From: an uncultured Methylophilus sp.
GTDB lineage: Bacteria; Pseudomonadota; Gammaproteobacteria; Burkholderiales; Methylophilaceae
Length of the DNA: 11,511 nt
Direction of reading: 5' to 3'
Assembly: GCA_936943315.1 (NCBI GenBank)
Contig: CAKZJM010000272.1
Span: 1 to 11,511, forward strand
Part shown: positions 1 to 7,035 of the stretch, one piece after another
How the letters are laid out: every line of letters begins with the position of its first letter
How positions within the stretch are numbered: the first letter of the stretch is position 1
Notes under the pieces: generated by a model
The model's database searches: none
What the model was told of the DNA's origin: nothing
The model's input: only the letters and a program-made list of their open reading frames with translations
Made by a program: the position numbers and the translations under genes

Positions 1-923
1 GGATAAAAGGATACTGGCGGCTTGAAGGTTTGAATTCTTCAACCTTGATTTTTTCGATCTGCTTGGCGCGGCTGGTGGCCTGTTTGGCTTTGGAGGCGTT
101 AGCTGAGAAGCGACGCACAAAGTCTTGCAAATCTGCAATTTGCTGCTTGGCCTTGGCATTGTCTTTGGCTTGCTGGTTACGGGCGGCAATGCTCGCCTCC
201 ATATAGTCGTCGTAATTGCCTGGGTAAGAAGTGATCTTGCCATAGTCCATGTCACAGGTATGCGTACATACCTGGTTTAAAAAGTGGCGGTCATGGGAAA
301 TGATGACCATGGTGCAATCACGGTTGTTAACCACATCTTCCAGCCAGCGGATGGTATTAATGTCGAGGTTGTTGGTCGGTTCATCGAGCAGTAACACGTC
401 GGGGTTGGCAAACAGTGCCTGTACCAGCAATACACGCAGTTTCCAGCCAGGCGCCACGGCGCTCATGAGGCCGTTGTGCTGTTCGATAGGGATGCCCACG
501 CCCAGTAACAGTTCACCTGCGCGCGCTTCAGCCGTATAGCCGTCATATTCGGCAAACACGCCTTCCAGCTCTGCTGCGCGCATGTAGTCGTCTTCAGTCG
601 CTTCGAGGTTGGCGTAAATGGCATCACGCTCTTTCATCGCATTCCACATTTGCTCGTGACCCATCATGACCACGTCCAGCACGCGCTGGTCTTCGTAAGC
701 AAACTGGTCCTGTTTCAGAAAGGCCATGCGTTCGTTCGGATCTAGGCTGACATTGCCACTGGTGGGTTCTAATACACCTGCGAGAATCTTCATAAAGGTG
801 GATTTACCGCAGCCGTTGGCGCCAATCAAGCCATAACGGTTACCGTCACCAAATTTGACAGACACGTTTTCAAACAGTGGCTTGGAGCCAAACTGCATGG
901 TGATATTGTTTGCAATTAACATG
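1..923 (-). CDS. ybiT: ABC-F family ATPase YbiT (C-terminus cut by window edge)
   Basis: Soluble ABC-F protein with no membrane segments; the family acts on the ribosome as translation factors, and the exact role of YbiT is poorly defined. About 307 codons are present, covering the first ATPase domain and the inter-domain linker; as I recall the family, full-length YbiT is about 530 residues, so the second ATPase domain lies beyond the left edge. Visible motifs: N-terminus MLIANNITMQFGSKPLFENV; Walker A GANGCGKST at residues 34-42; a degenerate first signature, MSAVAPGWKLR in place of LSGGxxxR, which is typical of YbiT; Walker B LLLDEPTNNLD; the switch histidine in IISHDRHF; then a charged linker ending KIKVEEFKPSSRQYPFI. 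The ATG at 921-923 has a good Shine-Dalgarno, AAGAAGG, about 7 bases upstream. It is the last gene of the minus-strand run, 91 bases after the nitroreductase, and no clear promoter of its own was found. Identity is confident. Confidence 0.95.
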
Positions 924-1014
924 AACAACCTTCTTAAAAGTTTTGCTGCGTATCAACGCAGGGAAATATTTTTTAGCAAGCCCACAAAAGGCCATGCTTA
1001 ACAAGCGGCGATGA

Positions 1015-1617
1015 TTAAAATGTGTTGTAAATCACGACTTCATTCATGGGTAACTGGCCGCCGCGAGGTTTGGCGGCTTCTAAAGCTTTGCCAACCACGA
1101 CAAACATGACCGGCACATGATCGGCTGGCAGATTAATCAGTTTTGCCACGGCGTCAAAGTCAAAGCCATCCATGGGGCAGGTGTCATAGCCCATCTCCTT
1201 GGCAGCCAGCATCAGCGTCATGGCAGCCATGCCGCCAGAACGCATGCCTTCATCGCGCTGGGCCTGTTCATGGTCAGTGTAATACCCATGAATCGCATTC
1301 ACCAGGTAGTCACTCACCGGTTGCGGCGCATTGGCCCAATAACGTGCCGGATCTTTTTCCCATGCCTTTAAGTCCGCTGTCAGGATAATCAATAGCGAGG
1401 CATCTGTGACTTGGGCCTGGTTCCAGCTCACAGCGCGAATCTGGTGGCGTAGCACTGGATCGGTCACCACGACAAAGCGCCAGTGCTGGATGTTAAATGC
1501 CGTGGGTGACAGCATGGCAAGCGACATTAACTGTTCGATTTCAGCCTCCGTCATGCGGTGGCTGGAATCGTAGGTTTTGATGGAACGGCGTTCCTGTATG
1601 GCTTGTGATACCTTCAT
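1015..1617 (-). CDS. Nitroreductase-family FMN oxidoreductase
   Basis: Predicted cytoplasmic flavoprotein of the NAD(P)H nitroreductase superfamily, 200 residues; the physiological substrate cannot be read from sequence. Support: the N-terminal RRSIKTYD phosphate-binding segment (residues 10-17), SPTAFNIQHWRFVVV (37-51), a central helical region with MAAMTLMLAAKEMGYDTCPM, and the C-terminal PVMFVVVGKA strand, all standard for small homodimeric nitroreductases. From memory it resembles the Bacillus YodC/YdgI branch (QHW, GYDTC) more than E. coli NfsB, so no symbol is given. I chose the ATG at 1617. An in-frame TTG at 1635 would overlap the upstream gene by 11 bases and has no ribosome site, while the ATG is preceded by GAAGAAG and leaves a 7-base gap after the Gre-like gene's stop. 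The tight spacing suggests cotranscription with that gene. Confidence 0.9.
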   Translation of the reverse strand: MKVSQAIQERRSIKTYDSSHRMTEAEIEQLMSLAMLSPTAFNIQHWRFVVVTDPVLRHQIRAVSWNQAQVTDASLLIILTADLKAWEKDPARYWANAPQPVSDYLVNAIHGYYTDHEQAQRDEGMRSGGMAAMTLMLAAKEMGYDTCPMDGFDFDAVAKLINLPADHVPVMFVVVGKALEAAKPRGGQLPMNEVVIYNTF

Positions 1618-1624
1618 GTCTTCT

Positions 1625-2122
1625 TCAATATTCAATGTTTAAAATGTCTAACTGCATGGTGCCCGCGGGGCGTTGCCATAAAGTGCTATCGCCCACTTTA
1701 CGGCCTAGCAATGCCTTAGCCAGTGGCGAGACGTAACTCACTTTTTGCTGTGCGATATCCGCTTCGTCTTCCCCAACAATTTTGAAAGACTGCTGTTCGC
1801 CTTCTTCGTCCTCAACAGTCACTGTCGCGCCAAACAGGACGGTATGGCGCGGTTGCTGCAAGGGCTCTACCAGCTGCGCCGACTCCAGCCTGGCGACCAG
1901 GTAACGCAAGTCGCGGTCTATCTCTGCCAGCTTCTGTTGCGCATTCGGGTCTTCTTTGCGCGCGCTAAACTGCTGACGCTGTGTTTCCAGTGCTTTGGCT
2001 GCCTGCTGTAATTGTTGCAAGCCGTCAGGGGTCACATAGTTGGCATGCGGACTGATCGGGCGTTCCGGCAGGTCTGTGCCTGCCAGTTCCAGATCGTCTT
2101 CTTTCACAAATCCGCGGCTCAT
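1625..2122 (-). CDS. GreA/GreB-family transcription elongation factor-like protein with shortened coiled coil
   Basis: 165-residue member of the GreA/GreB family; canonical members enter the RNA polymerase secondary channel and stimulate transcript cleavage. The C-terminal FKBP-like domain is clear (about 93-165): VLFGATVTVEDEEGE, FKIVGEDEAD (113-122), then YVSPLAKALLGRKVGD (130-145). The N-terminal coiled coil (about 31-86, TPDGLQQL to LESAQLVEP) is shorter than in GreA/GreB and lacks the GDLSENAEY-type tip that carries the catalytic acidic residues. The turn is instead around ARKEDPNAQ (54-62), whose Glu57/Asp58 might or might not substitute. The first 30 residues (MSRGFVKEDD, LPERPISPHANYVTP) are a leader typical of this subgroup. 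It lies 18 bases downstream of trpS and immediately upstream of the nitroreductase. The family call is safe; calling it a functional GreB is not. Confidence 0.88.
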   Translation of the reverse strand: MSRGFVKEDDLELAGTDLPERPISPHANYVTPDGLQQLQQAAKALETQRQQFSARKEDPNAQQKLAEIDRDLRYLVARLESAQLVEPLQQPRHTVLFGATVTVEDEEGEQQSFKIVGEDEADIAQQKVSYVSPLAKALLGRKVGDSTLWQRPAGTMQLDILNIEY

Positions 2123-2140
2123 ATTGTGGTCAGGCTGCGC

Positions 2141-3160
2141 TTAAAAGTAAGTCAGGCCCAACGCAGCGCGCACTTCACTCATAGTCTGGGCAGCCACTTC
2201 GCGGGCTTGCTCGGTGCCTTCGCGCAGCAATTGCAAAATATATCCTTTGTCACTGGCCAGTTCGGCACGGCGGGGGCGGATAGGTTCCAGCATTTCTTGC
2301 AACACGGCTTCGAGGCGCTTTTTAACGATGCTATCTGCCAGGCCGCCACGCGTGTAATGCGCTTTGAGTTCAGCGACAGCGGCTTTGTCCGTATCAAAAG
2401 CGTCCAGGTAGGTGAAAGCGATATTGCCCTCCACATGGCCCGGGTCTTCAATTTTCAAGTGCAGCGGGTCGGTATACACGCGTTTTACCGCCTTGGTCAC
2501 TTCATCCGCAGTGGCACCGAGGTTAATCACGTTACCCAGTGACTTACTCATTTTGGCTTTGCCATCAATGCCAGGCAGGCGGCCCAGCTCAGGTACCAGC
2601 GCTTTGGTTTCAACCAGGATTTCCTGCTTGGTACTGATGTTTTTATACGTGCGGTTAAAGCGGCGTACGATCTCGTTGGTTTGTTCAATCATGGGGATCT
2701 GGTCTTCACCCACCGGCACCAGTGTCGCTTTAAATGCCGTAATGTCTGCGGCCTGGCTCACCGGGTAGGTAAGGAAACCAGCCGGAATATCGCGCTCAAA
2801 ATCACGCAGGCGGATTTCTTCTTTCACCGTCGGGTTACGTTCCAGCCGGGCCACGGTCACCAGGTTCAGATAATAAAACGCCAGCTCGGTCAGCTCAGGT
2901 ACTTGTGACTGGATAAAGATGGTCGACAGTTTGGGATCTATGCCCACCGCCAGGTAATCCAGCGCTACTTCCACCACATTGCGGTGCACTTTATCGATGT
3001 CATCCATATTATCGGTCAGGGCTTGCGCGTCAGCCAGCATCACATACTGCTTGTATTCATGCTGGTATTTGACACGGTTGCGCAAACTGCCGACAAAATG
3101 CCCCAGATGCAACGGGCCGGTAGGGCGATCGCCAGTGAGGATAATGGATTGTGTGCTCAT
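2141..3160 (-). CDS. trpS: Tryptophanyl-tRNA synthetase
   Basis: Class I aminoacyl-tRNA synthetase that charges tRNA-Trp with tryptophan using ATP in the cytoplasm; normally a homodimer. At 339 residues it is close to the ~334 of the E. coli enzyme, so it appears complete. The HIGH-type motif is PLHLGH (residues 16-21) after ILTGDRPTG, and the KMSKS loop is intact at 203-207 (GKAKMSKSLGN). YLNLVTVARLERNPTVKEE, PVSQAADITAFKATLVPVGEDQ and the ending AALGLTYF match, as I remember them, the TrpRS form common in lactobacilli and streptococci rather than the E. coli type. It sits between guaA (45 bases upstream) and the Gre-like gene (18 bases downstream), so it probably belongs to the same transcript. 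No strong Shine-Dalgarno is visible before the ATG. Confidence 0.97.
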   Translation of the reverse strand: MSTQSIILTGDRPTGPLHLGHFVGSLRNRVKYQHEYKQYVMLADAQALTDNMDDIDKVHRNVVEVALDYLAVGIDPKLSTIFIQSQVPELTELAFYYLNLVTVARLERNPTVKEEIRLRDFERDIPAGFLTYPVSQAADITAFKATLVPVGEDQIPMIEQTNEIVRRFNRTYKNISTKQEILVETKALVPELGRLPGIDGKAKMSKSLGNVINLGATADEVTKAVKRVYTDPLHLKIEDPGHVEGNIAFTYLDAFDTDKAAVAELKAHYTRGGLADSIVKKRLEAVLQEMLEPIRPRRAELASDKGYILQLLREGTEQAREVAAQTMSEVRAALGLTYF

Positions 3161-3205
3161 CGTTTTGTTCTCTGTGTAAGGTGAGTTCGAATCAAAAATT
3201 AAAGG

Positions 3206-4813
3206 TTATTCCCACTCAATGGTGGCGGGTGGTTTGCCGGAAATGTCATAGACGACACGGTTAATGCCGCGCACTTCATTGATAATGCGGTTAGAGACTT
3301 TGCCGAGCAGGCTATAAGGTAATTCTGCCCAATGCGCTGTCATAAAGTCGCTGGTGACCACGGCACGCAATGCCACCACATAGTCGTAAGTGCGGCCATC
3401 GCCCATGACGCCTACCGATTTGACCGGCAAGAATACCGTAAATGCCTGGCTGGTCAGGTCATACCAGGTTTTACCCGTGGCTGCATCTACTGTGTTGCGC
3501 AACTCTTCAATAAAAATGGCATCGGCACGTTGCAACAGCAAGGCATAGTCGCGTTTGACTTCACCCAGGATACGGACGCCCAGGCCAGGGCCGGGGAAGG
3601 GGTGGCGATAGACCATGTCACGTGGCAAACCTAGTGCCACACCCAGTTCGCGTACTTCATCCTTAAACAGGTCGCGCAACGGTTCCAGCAGTTTCAGTCC
3701 TAACTGTTCCGGCAGGCCACCGACATTGTGGTGGCTCTTGATGGTGACGGCTTTTTTGGATTTGGCGCCGCCGGACTCAATCACGTCAGGGTAAATCGTC
3801 CCTTGGGCGAGGAAGGTTGCACCTTTGTGGCCTGCGCCGCTGGCTTTGAGTTTGGCGGCTTCGGCTTTGAATACTTCCACAAATTCAGCACCGATAATCT
3901 TGCGCTTGGCTTCAGGGTCGCTCACGCCAGCCAGTTTGCCCATAAACTGCTCTGTCGCATCGACGCGTATCACTTTCGCATGCAGTCGACCGGCAAACAT
4001 CTCCATCACCATATCGCCTTCATTGAGACGTAACAGGCCGTGGTCTACAAATACACAAGTCAGCTGATCGCCAATCGCGCGGTGGATTAATGCGGCGGCA
4101 ACAGAGGAGTCTACGCCACCGGAGAGGCCTAAAATCACCTCTTCGTCACCTACCTGGGCTTTGATCTTGGCGACGGCCTCAGTAATGTAATCGCCCATGA
4201 TCCAGTCTGCTTTTGCGCTGCAAATGTCTAGCACAAAGCGCTCTAGCATGGCCTGGCCTTGTTTGGTATGGGTCACTTCCGGATGAAACTGCACGGCGTA
4301 AAAGCGGCGGTCTTCATCGGCCATGGCCGCGATTGGCGTGGTCTCGTTGCTGGCAATCACTTTAAAGCCTTGTGGCAGTTCGGTCACTTTGTCACCGTGG
4401 CTCATCCACACATCAATCAGGCCGTGGCCTTCAGCGTTGGTGGCATCCTGAATATCGCGGAACAGGGCAGAGTGGCCGCGTGCGCGTACCTGCGCATAGC
4501 CAAACTCGCGTTTATGGCCTGCCTCAACCTTGCCGCCTAATTGCTGGGCCATGGTTTGCATGCCATAGCAGATGCCTAATACCGGCACGCCTAGCTCAAA
4601 AACAGCTTGGGGAGCCTTGTCTGTTTCTTCTTCATACACGCTGGCATGGCTGCCGCTTAATACGATGCCATCGGCACCGAAGTTGCGTACAAATTCGTCA
4701 GAAACATCACAAGGATGAATTTCACAATAGACATGGGCTTCGCGCACACGGCGTGCAATCAACTGGGTGACTTGTGAGCCGAAATCTAAGATCAGGATTT
4801 TGGAGTGAGACAT
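3206..4813 (-). CDS. guaA: GMP synthase (glutamine-hydrolysing)
   Basis: Converts XMP to GMP with ATP and the amide nitrogen of glutamine, the last step of guanine nucleotide synthesis. 535 residues, full length. The N-terminal class I amidotransferase domain carries the catalytic triad Cys82 (GICYGMQ), His177 and Glu179 (QFHPEV). The central ATP-pyrophosphatase domain has the P-loop SGGVDSS at 231-237, and the C-terminal dimerisation domain includes YRHPFPGPGLGVRILGE and ends KPPATIEWE, as is universal in GuaA. The SGSHAS stretch near residues 53-58, where many GuaA proteins have SGGPxS, recalls the Burkholderia proteins and supports a betaproteobacterial origin. It follows guaB by 118 bases that hold a palindromic CACAGAG array. 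The hairpin ends about 9 bases before the ATG and leaves no visible Shine-Dalgarno, which is odd for an essential gene. Confidence 0.98.
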   Translation of the reverse strand: MSHSKILILDFGSQVTQLIARRVREAHVYCEIHPCDVSDEFVRNFGADGIVLSGSHASVYEEETDKAPQAVFELGVPVLGICYGMQTMAQQLGGKVEAGHKREFGYAQVRARGHSALFRDIQDATNAEGHGLIDVWMSHGDKVTELPQGFKVIASNETTPIAAMADEDRRFYAVQFHPEVTHTKQGQAMLERFVLDICSAKADWIMGDYITEAVAKIKAQVGDEEVILGLSGGVDSSVAAALIHRAIGDQLTCVFVDHGLLRLNEGDMVMEMFAGRLHAKVIRVDATEQFMGKLAGVSDPEAKRKIIGAEFVEVFKAEAAKLKASGAGHKGATFLAQGTIYPDVIESGGAKSKKAVTIKSHHNVGGLPEQLGLKLLEPLRDLFKDEVRELGVALGLPRDMVYRHPFPGPGLGVRILGEVKRDYALLLQRADAIFIEELRNTVDAATGKTWYDLTSQAFTVFLPVKSVGVMGDGRTYDYVVALRAVVTSDFMTAHWAELPYSLLGKVSNRIINEVRGINRVVYDISGKPPATIEWE

Positions 4814-4821
4814 GTTTTTTT

Positions 4822-4893
4822 AGCCACAGAGAGCACAGAGGACACAGAGTCTGAGAGAAGGGATTCTCTGTGAGCTCTGTGTCCTCTGTGGCT
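4822..4893. repeat. Palindromic array of six CACAGAG heptamers (9-base period)
   Basis: Three CACAGAG units (4825-4831, 4834-4840, 4843-4849) are followed by three CTCTGTG units (4866-4872, 4875-4881, 4884-4890), every neighbouring pair within an arm being exactly 9 bases apart. The outer ends AGCC/GGCT also pair. In the symmetric fold three 7-bp stems are separated by 2-base mismatched bulges. A slipped fold gives a perfect 16-bp stem (4834-4849 with 4875-4890) and a 25-base loop. It lies wholly between guaB and guaA. No run of T follows the stem on either strand, so it does not look like an intrinsic terminator. The form is that of a dispersed REP-like palindromic repeat; I believe related CACAGAG repeats occur in other bacterial genomes, but this cannot be confirmed from one copy. 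Confidence 0.9.
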
Positions 4894-4931
4894 TAAATTA
4901 AAAATGGAGTCAGTCGCGTTTATCAATACTG

Positions 4932-6392
4932 TTAATCAATACGATAGTTAGGCGCCTCTTTGGTAATCTGCACATCATGCACGTGCGATTCGCGCATACC
5001 GGCACTGGTGATTTGTACAAACTCAGCCTTGTTACGCATTTGCTCAATGGTAGAACAACCAACATAACCCATGGAAGCGCGCAGGCCGCCCATCAACTGG
5101 TGAATCACTGCTACAACGCTGCCTTTGTAAGGCACGCGGCCTTCAATGCCTTCTGGCACCAGTTTGTCAGCGTTCGCTGTGTTGTCCTGGAAGTAACGGT
5201 CAGAAGAACCTTTTTGCATGGCACCAATCGAGCCCATGCCGCGGTATGACTTATAAGAACGGCCTTGGTACAGTTCAACTTCGCCCGGCGCTTCTTCAGT
5301 GCCCGCAAACATGCCGCCCAGCATCACATTGTATGCACCGGCCGCGATGGCTTTGGAAATGTCGCCAGAGAAACGGATACCACCATCGGCAATAAACGGC
5401 ACGCCGGATTTTTCCAGCGCCTTAGCCACATTGCTGATAGCTGTGATTTGTGGGACACCGACGCCAGCCACGATACGTGTGGTACATATGGAGCCGGGGC
5501 CAATCCCCACTTTGACGCAGTCAGCGCCGTGGTCTACCAGTGCCAGTGCTGCCTCTGCCGTGGCAATGTTGCCGCCAATCACTTGCAAATCTGGGTAACG
5601 GGTTTTTGCCCATTTCACACGGTCCAGCACGCCTTGCGAATGACCGTGAGCGGTATCAACCACAATCGCATCCACACCGGCTTCGACTAAGGCTGCAATG
5701 CGTTCATCGGTGCCATCGCCCACGCCGACGGCAGCGCCTACGCGCAAGCGGCCTTTTTCATCTTTACAGGCCAATGGATGATCTGAGGATTTTTGGATAT
5801 CTTTAACAGTAATCAAACCTTTGAGTTCATAGTTCTCACCGACGACCAGCAAACGCTCTAAACGGTGCTTGTGCAGCAATCCCATGATTTCTTCGCGGCG
5901 CGCGCCTTCGCGCACGGTGACCAAACGGTCTTGTGGCGTCATCACATTGCTAACGGCCTGATCAAGATTGGTTTCAAAACGCAGGTCACGGTTGGTGACG
6001 ATACCCACGACTTTGCCATCTTGTAACACTGGCAAGCCTGAGATTTTTTGTTGTTTGGTGATGTCCATCACTTCACGCACGCTCATGGCGGGGTGGATGG
6101 TGACTGGGTCAATAACGACGCCTGACTCGAAACGTTTGACGCGTGAAACGCGGGATGCCTGCATTTCGACCGTCATGTTTTTATGAATAATGCCCATGCC
6201 GCCCAATTGCGCCAGGGCAATGGCCATGCGTGCTTCGGTGACGGTGTCCATCGCAGCGGATAACAGTGGAATATTTAAAGTGATGCTTTTGGTCAGCTTG
6301 GTGCTGAGGTCAACCTCGCGAGGCATCACATTCGAATGGGCGGGAACGAGTAAAACGTCATCAAAGGTAAGAGCTTGTTGCAACAAACGCAT
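4932..6392 (-). CDS. guaB: Inosine-5'-monophosphate dehydrogenase
   Basis: Oxidises IMP to XMP with NAD+, the committed step to GMP; cytoplasmic, usually tetrameric or octameric. 486 residues, full length. The catalytic TIM barrel is interrupted by a tandem CBS pair at about 93-200 (MSVREVMDI, GLPVLQDGKVVGIVTNRDLR, VMTPQDRLVTVREGA, ERLLVVGENYELKGLITVKDI), the site of nucleotide-dependent regulation in the family. The catalytic Cys303 lies in GPGSICTTRIVAG, the GADCVKVGIGPG loop precedes it, FIADGGIR follows, and the mobile-flap Arg399-Tyr400 is in SSDRYFQ. The ATG at 6390-6392 has AAGGAA about 7 bases upstream and GGAG further up, and a near-consensus promoter lies immediately before. It forms the guaBA pathway pair with the next gene. 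Confidence 0.98.
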   Translation of the reverse strand: MRLLQQALTFDDVLLVPAHSNVMPREVDLSTKLTKSITLNIPLLSAAMDTVTEARMAIALAQLGGMGIIHKNMTVEMQASRVSRVKRFESGVVIDPVTIHPAMSVREVMDITKQQKISGLPVLQDGKVVGIVTNRDLRFETNLDQAVSNVMTPQDRLVTVREGARREEIMGLLHKHRLERLLVVGENYELKGLITVKDIQKSSDHPLACKDEKGRLRVGAAVGVGDGTDERIAALVEAGVDAIVVDTAHGHSQGVLDRVKWAKTRYPDLQVIGGNIATAEAALALVDHGADCVKVGIGPGSICTTRIVAGVGVPQITAISNVAKALEKSGVPFIADGGIRFSGDISKAIAAGAYNVMLGGMFAGTEEAPGEVELYQGRSYKSYRGMGSIGAMQKGSSDRYFQDNTANADKLVPEGIEGRVPYKGSVVAVIHQLMGGLRASMGYVGCSTIEQMRNKAEFVQITSAGMRESHVHDVQITKEAPNYRID

Positions 6393-6417
6393 GTGAATTC
6401 CTTATCTCCAAAATATA

Positions 6418-6446
6418 ATTATACCGATTTCGTTTTGCCTTGACAA
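6418..6446 (-). promoter_or_regulatory. Promoter of guaB (sigma70-type)
   Basis: Read on the minus strand: -35 TTGTCA (6441-6446, 5 of 6 consensus bases), a 17-base spacer, and -10 TATAAT (6418-6423, perfect). Transcription would begin near 6411, giving a leader of only about 19 bases that contains the ribosome site and leaves no room for a riboswitch. Two identical copies of CGTTTTGC on the plus strand (6431-6438 in the spacer, 6449-6456 just upstream of the -35) bracket the -35 and could be a repressor site. That role is inference. Confidence 0.8.
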
Positions 6447-6468
6447 AGCGTTTTGCATTTTTTGCGAT
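6440..6468 (+). promoter_or_regulatory. Possible divergent promoter for the DUF4124 gene
   Basis: TTGACA at 6440-6445 is a perfect -35 on the plus strand and occupies the same bases as the guaB -35 on the opposite strand (the shared core TTGACAA is near-palindromic). At 17 bases spacing the -10 would be TGCGAT (6463-6468), which matches only 3 of 6 consensus bases, so this promoter is weak or needs an activator. It points toward the gene starting at 6534. Confidence 0.35.
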
Positions 6469-6533
6469 GCAGATTGCGCGGTCTGGCATGGTTTATGCAT
6501 GGTGGTTTTCGAATAAGCGTGTGGACTAATTGG

Positions 6534-7013
6534 ATGAAAATGACTTTAAAACTGATGGTGGTGTGGGTCTTGTGTTTCTGCCTGCCAGCAGGGGCTGAAA
6601 TTTACAAGTGGCGCGATGAAAAAGGCGTGATGAATTACTCGGATGTTCCGCCTAAGGCCAATGGTGCCAGCACGCAAAAAATCAAGGCCGCCACAGTGCC
6701 TAACGATGTTCCTCTGACACGTTCAGATGCTTATCGTCCGGAGGAAGCCGCTACGCCTGCCAATCGCAAGTCTGCTGAAAACCGCGATGCCACTAACCCG
6801 TCCCCTGAAGCTGAGGCATTAAAGCTGATGCAAGAGCGGTTGAAGTCGCAAAACTGCGCTTCGGCCCGCAATAACTACCGTAACTACGCAGTGGGTGGCC
6901 GTATGCAGAGTGTCAATGAAAACGGCCAGAGAGAATTTATGAGTGATGAGCAAATTAAAGAAGGCATGGCGCGCGCTCAGCAAGAGATTGACGAAAATTG
7001 TCCGCCTGAGTAA
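6534..7013 (+). CDS. Secreted DUF4124-domain protein of unknown function
   Basis: 159-residue exported protein. An N-terminal signal peptide is visible: positive start MKMTLK, hydrophobic core LMVVWVLCFCLP, and a likely signal peptidase I site after Ala21 (AGA, then EIYKW). The mature start EIYKWRDEKGVMNYSDVPP is the hallmark of the DUF4124 domain. The middle (about 45-95) is low-complexity, Ala/Pro/Asn-rich and probably a flexible linker. The C-terminal part has two cysteines, Cys108 and Cys156, enclosing a charged helical stretch, and may form a disulfide in the periplasm. The ATG at 6534 was chosen because it places the signal peptide properly; an in-frame TTG at 6453 would add 27 unlikely residues. 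It is divergent from guaB and convergent with rnfH, a position I associate with betaproteobacteria. No biochemical function is established. Confidence 0.85.
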   Translation: MKMTLKLMVVWVLCFCLPAGAEIYKWRDEKGVMNYSDVPPKANGASTQKIKAATVPNDVPLTRSDAYRPEEAATPANRKSAENRDATNPSPEAEALKLMQERLKSQNCASARNNYRNYAVGGRMQSVNENGQREFMSDEQIKEGMARAQQEIDENCPPE

Positions 7014-7035
7014 GCAAAAAACGTCAATGCCAGCG

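Noticed and set aside
941..975. Hairpin CTGCG-TATCAA-CGCAG near the ybiT leader as a terminator
   Set aside because: Only a 5-bp stem; the nearest T run on the plus strand is separated from it, and on the minus strand the next bases are CAAAACTTTT just before the ybiT ribosome site.
2012..2542. Long open frames antisense to trpS, guaA, guaB and pyrG (for example 2012-2542 plus strand, 10120-10596 minus strand)
   Set aside because: They have no recognisable domains and lie wholly over strongly conserved genes; they are reading-frame shadows.
4822..4893. CACAGAG units as a small CRISPR array
   Set aside because: Units are 7 bases with 2-base gaps and are arranged as inverted halves; there are no spacers of CRISPR length and no cas genes.
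4815..4900. Intrinsic terminator between guaB and guaA
   Set aside because: The stem is strong, but the T run lies 5' of the stem on the plus strand and reads as A after the stem on the guaA mRNA; the other side has no T run either.
6393..6417. Purine or ppGpp riboswitch in the guaB leader
   Set aside because: The predicted leader is only about 19 bases long, too short for any known riboswitch.
6429..6458. E. coli-type PurR box upstream of guaB
   Set aside because: CGTTTTGC resembles half of the PurR palindrome with an extra T, but the two copies are direct, not inverted, and no 16-base match to the consensus is present.
6453..6533. Longer N-terminus of the DUF4124 protein starting at TTG 6453
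   Set aside because: It would put 27 non-conserved residues before a textbook signal peptide and begin inside the candidate promoter.
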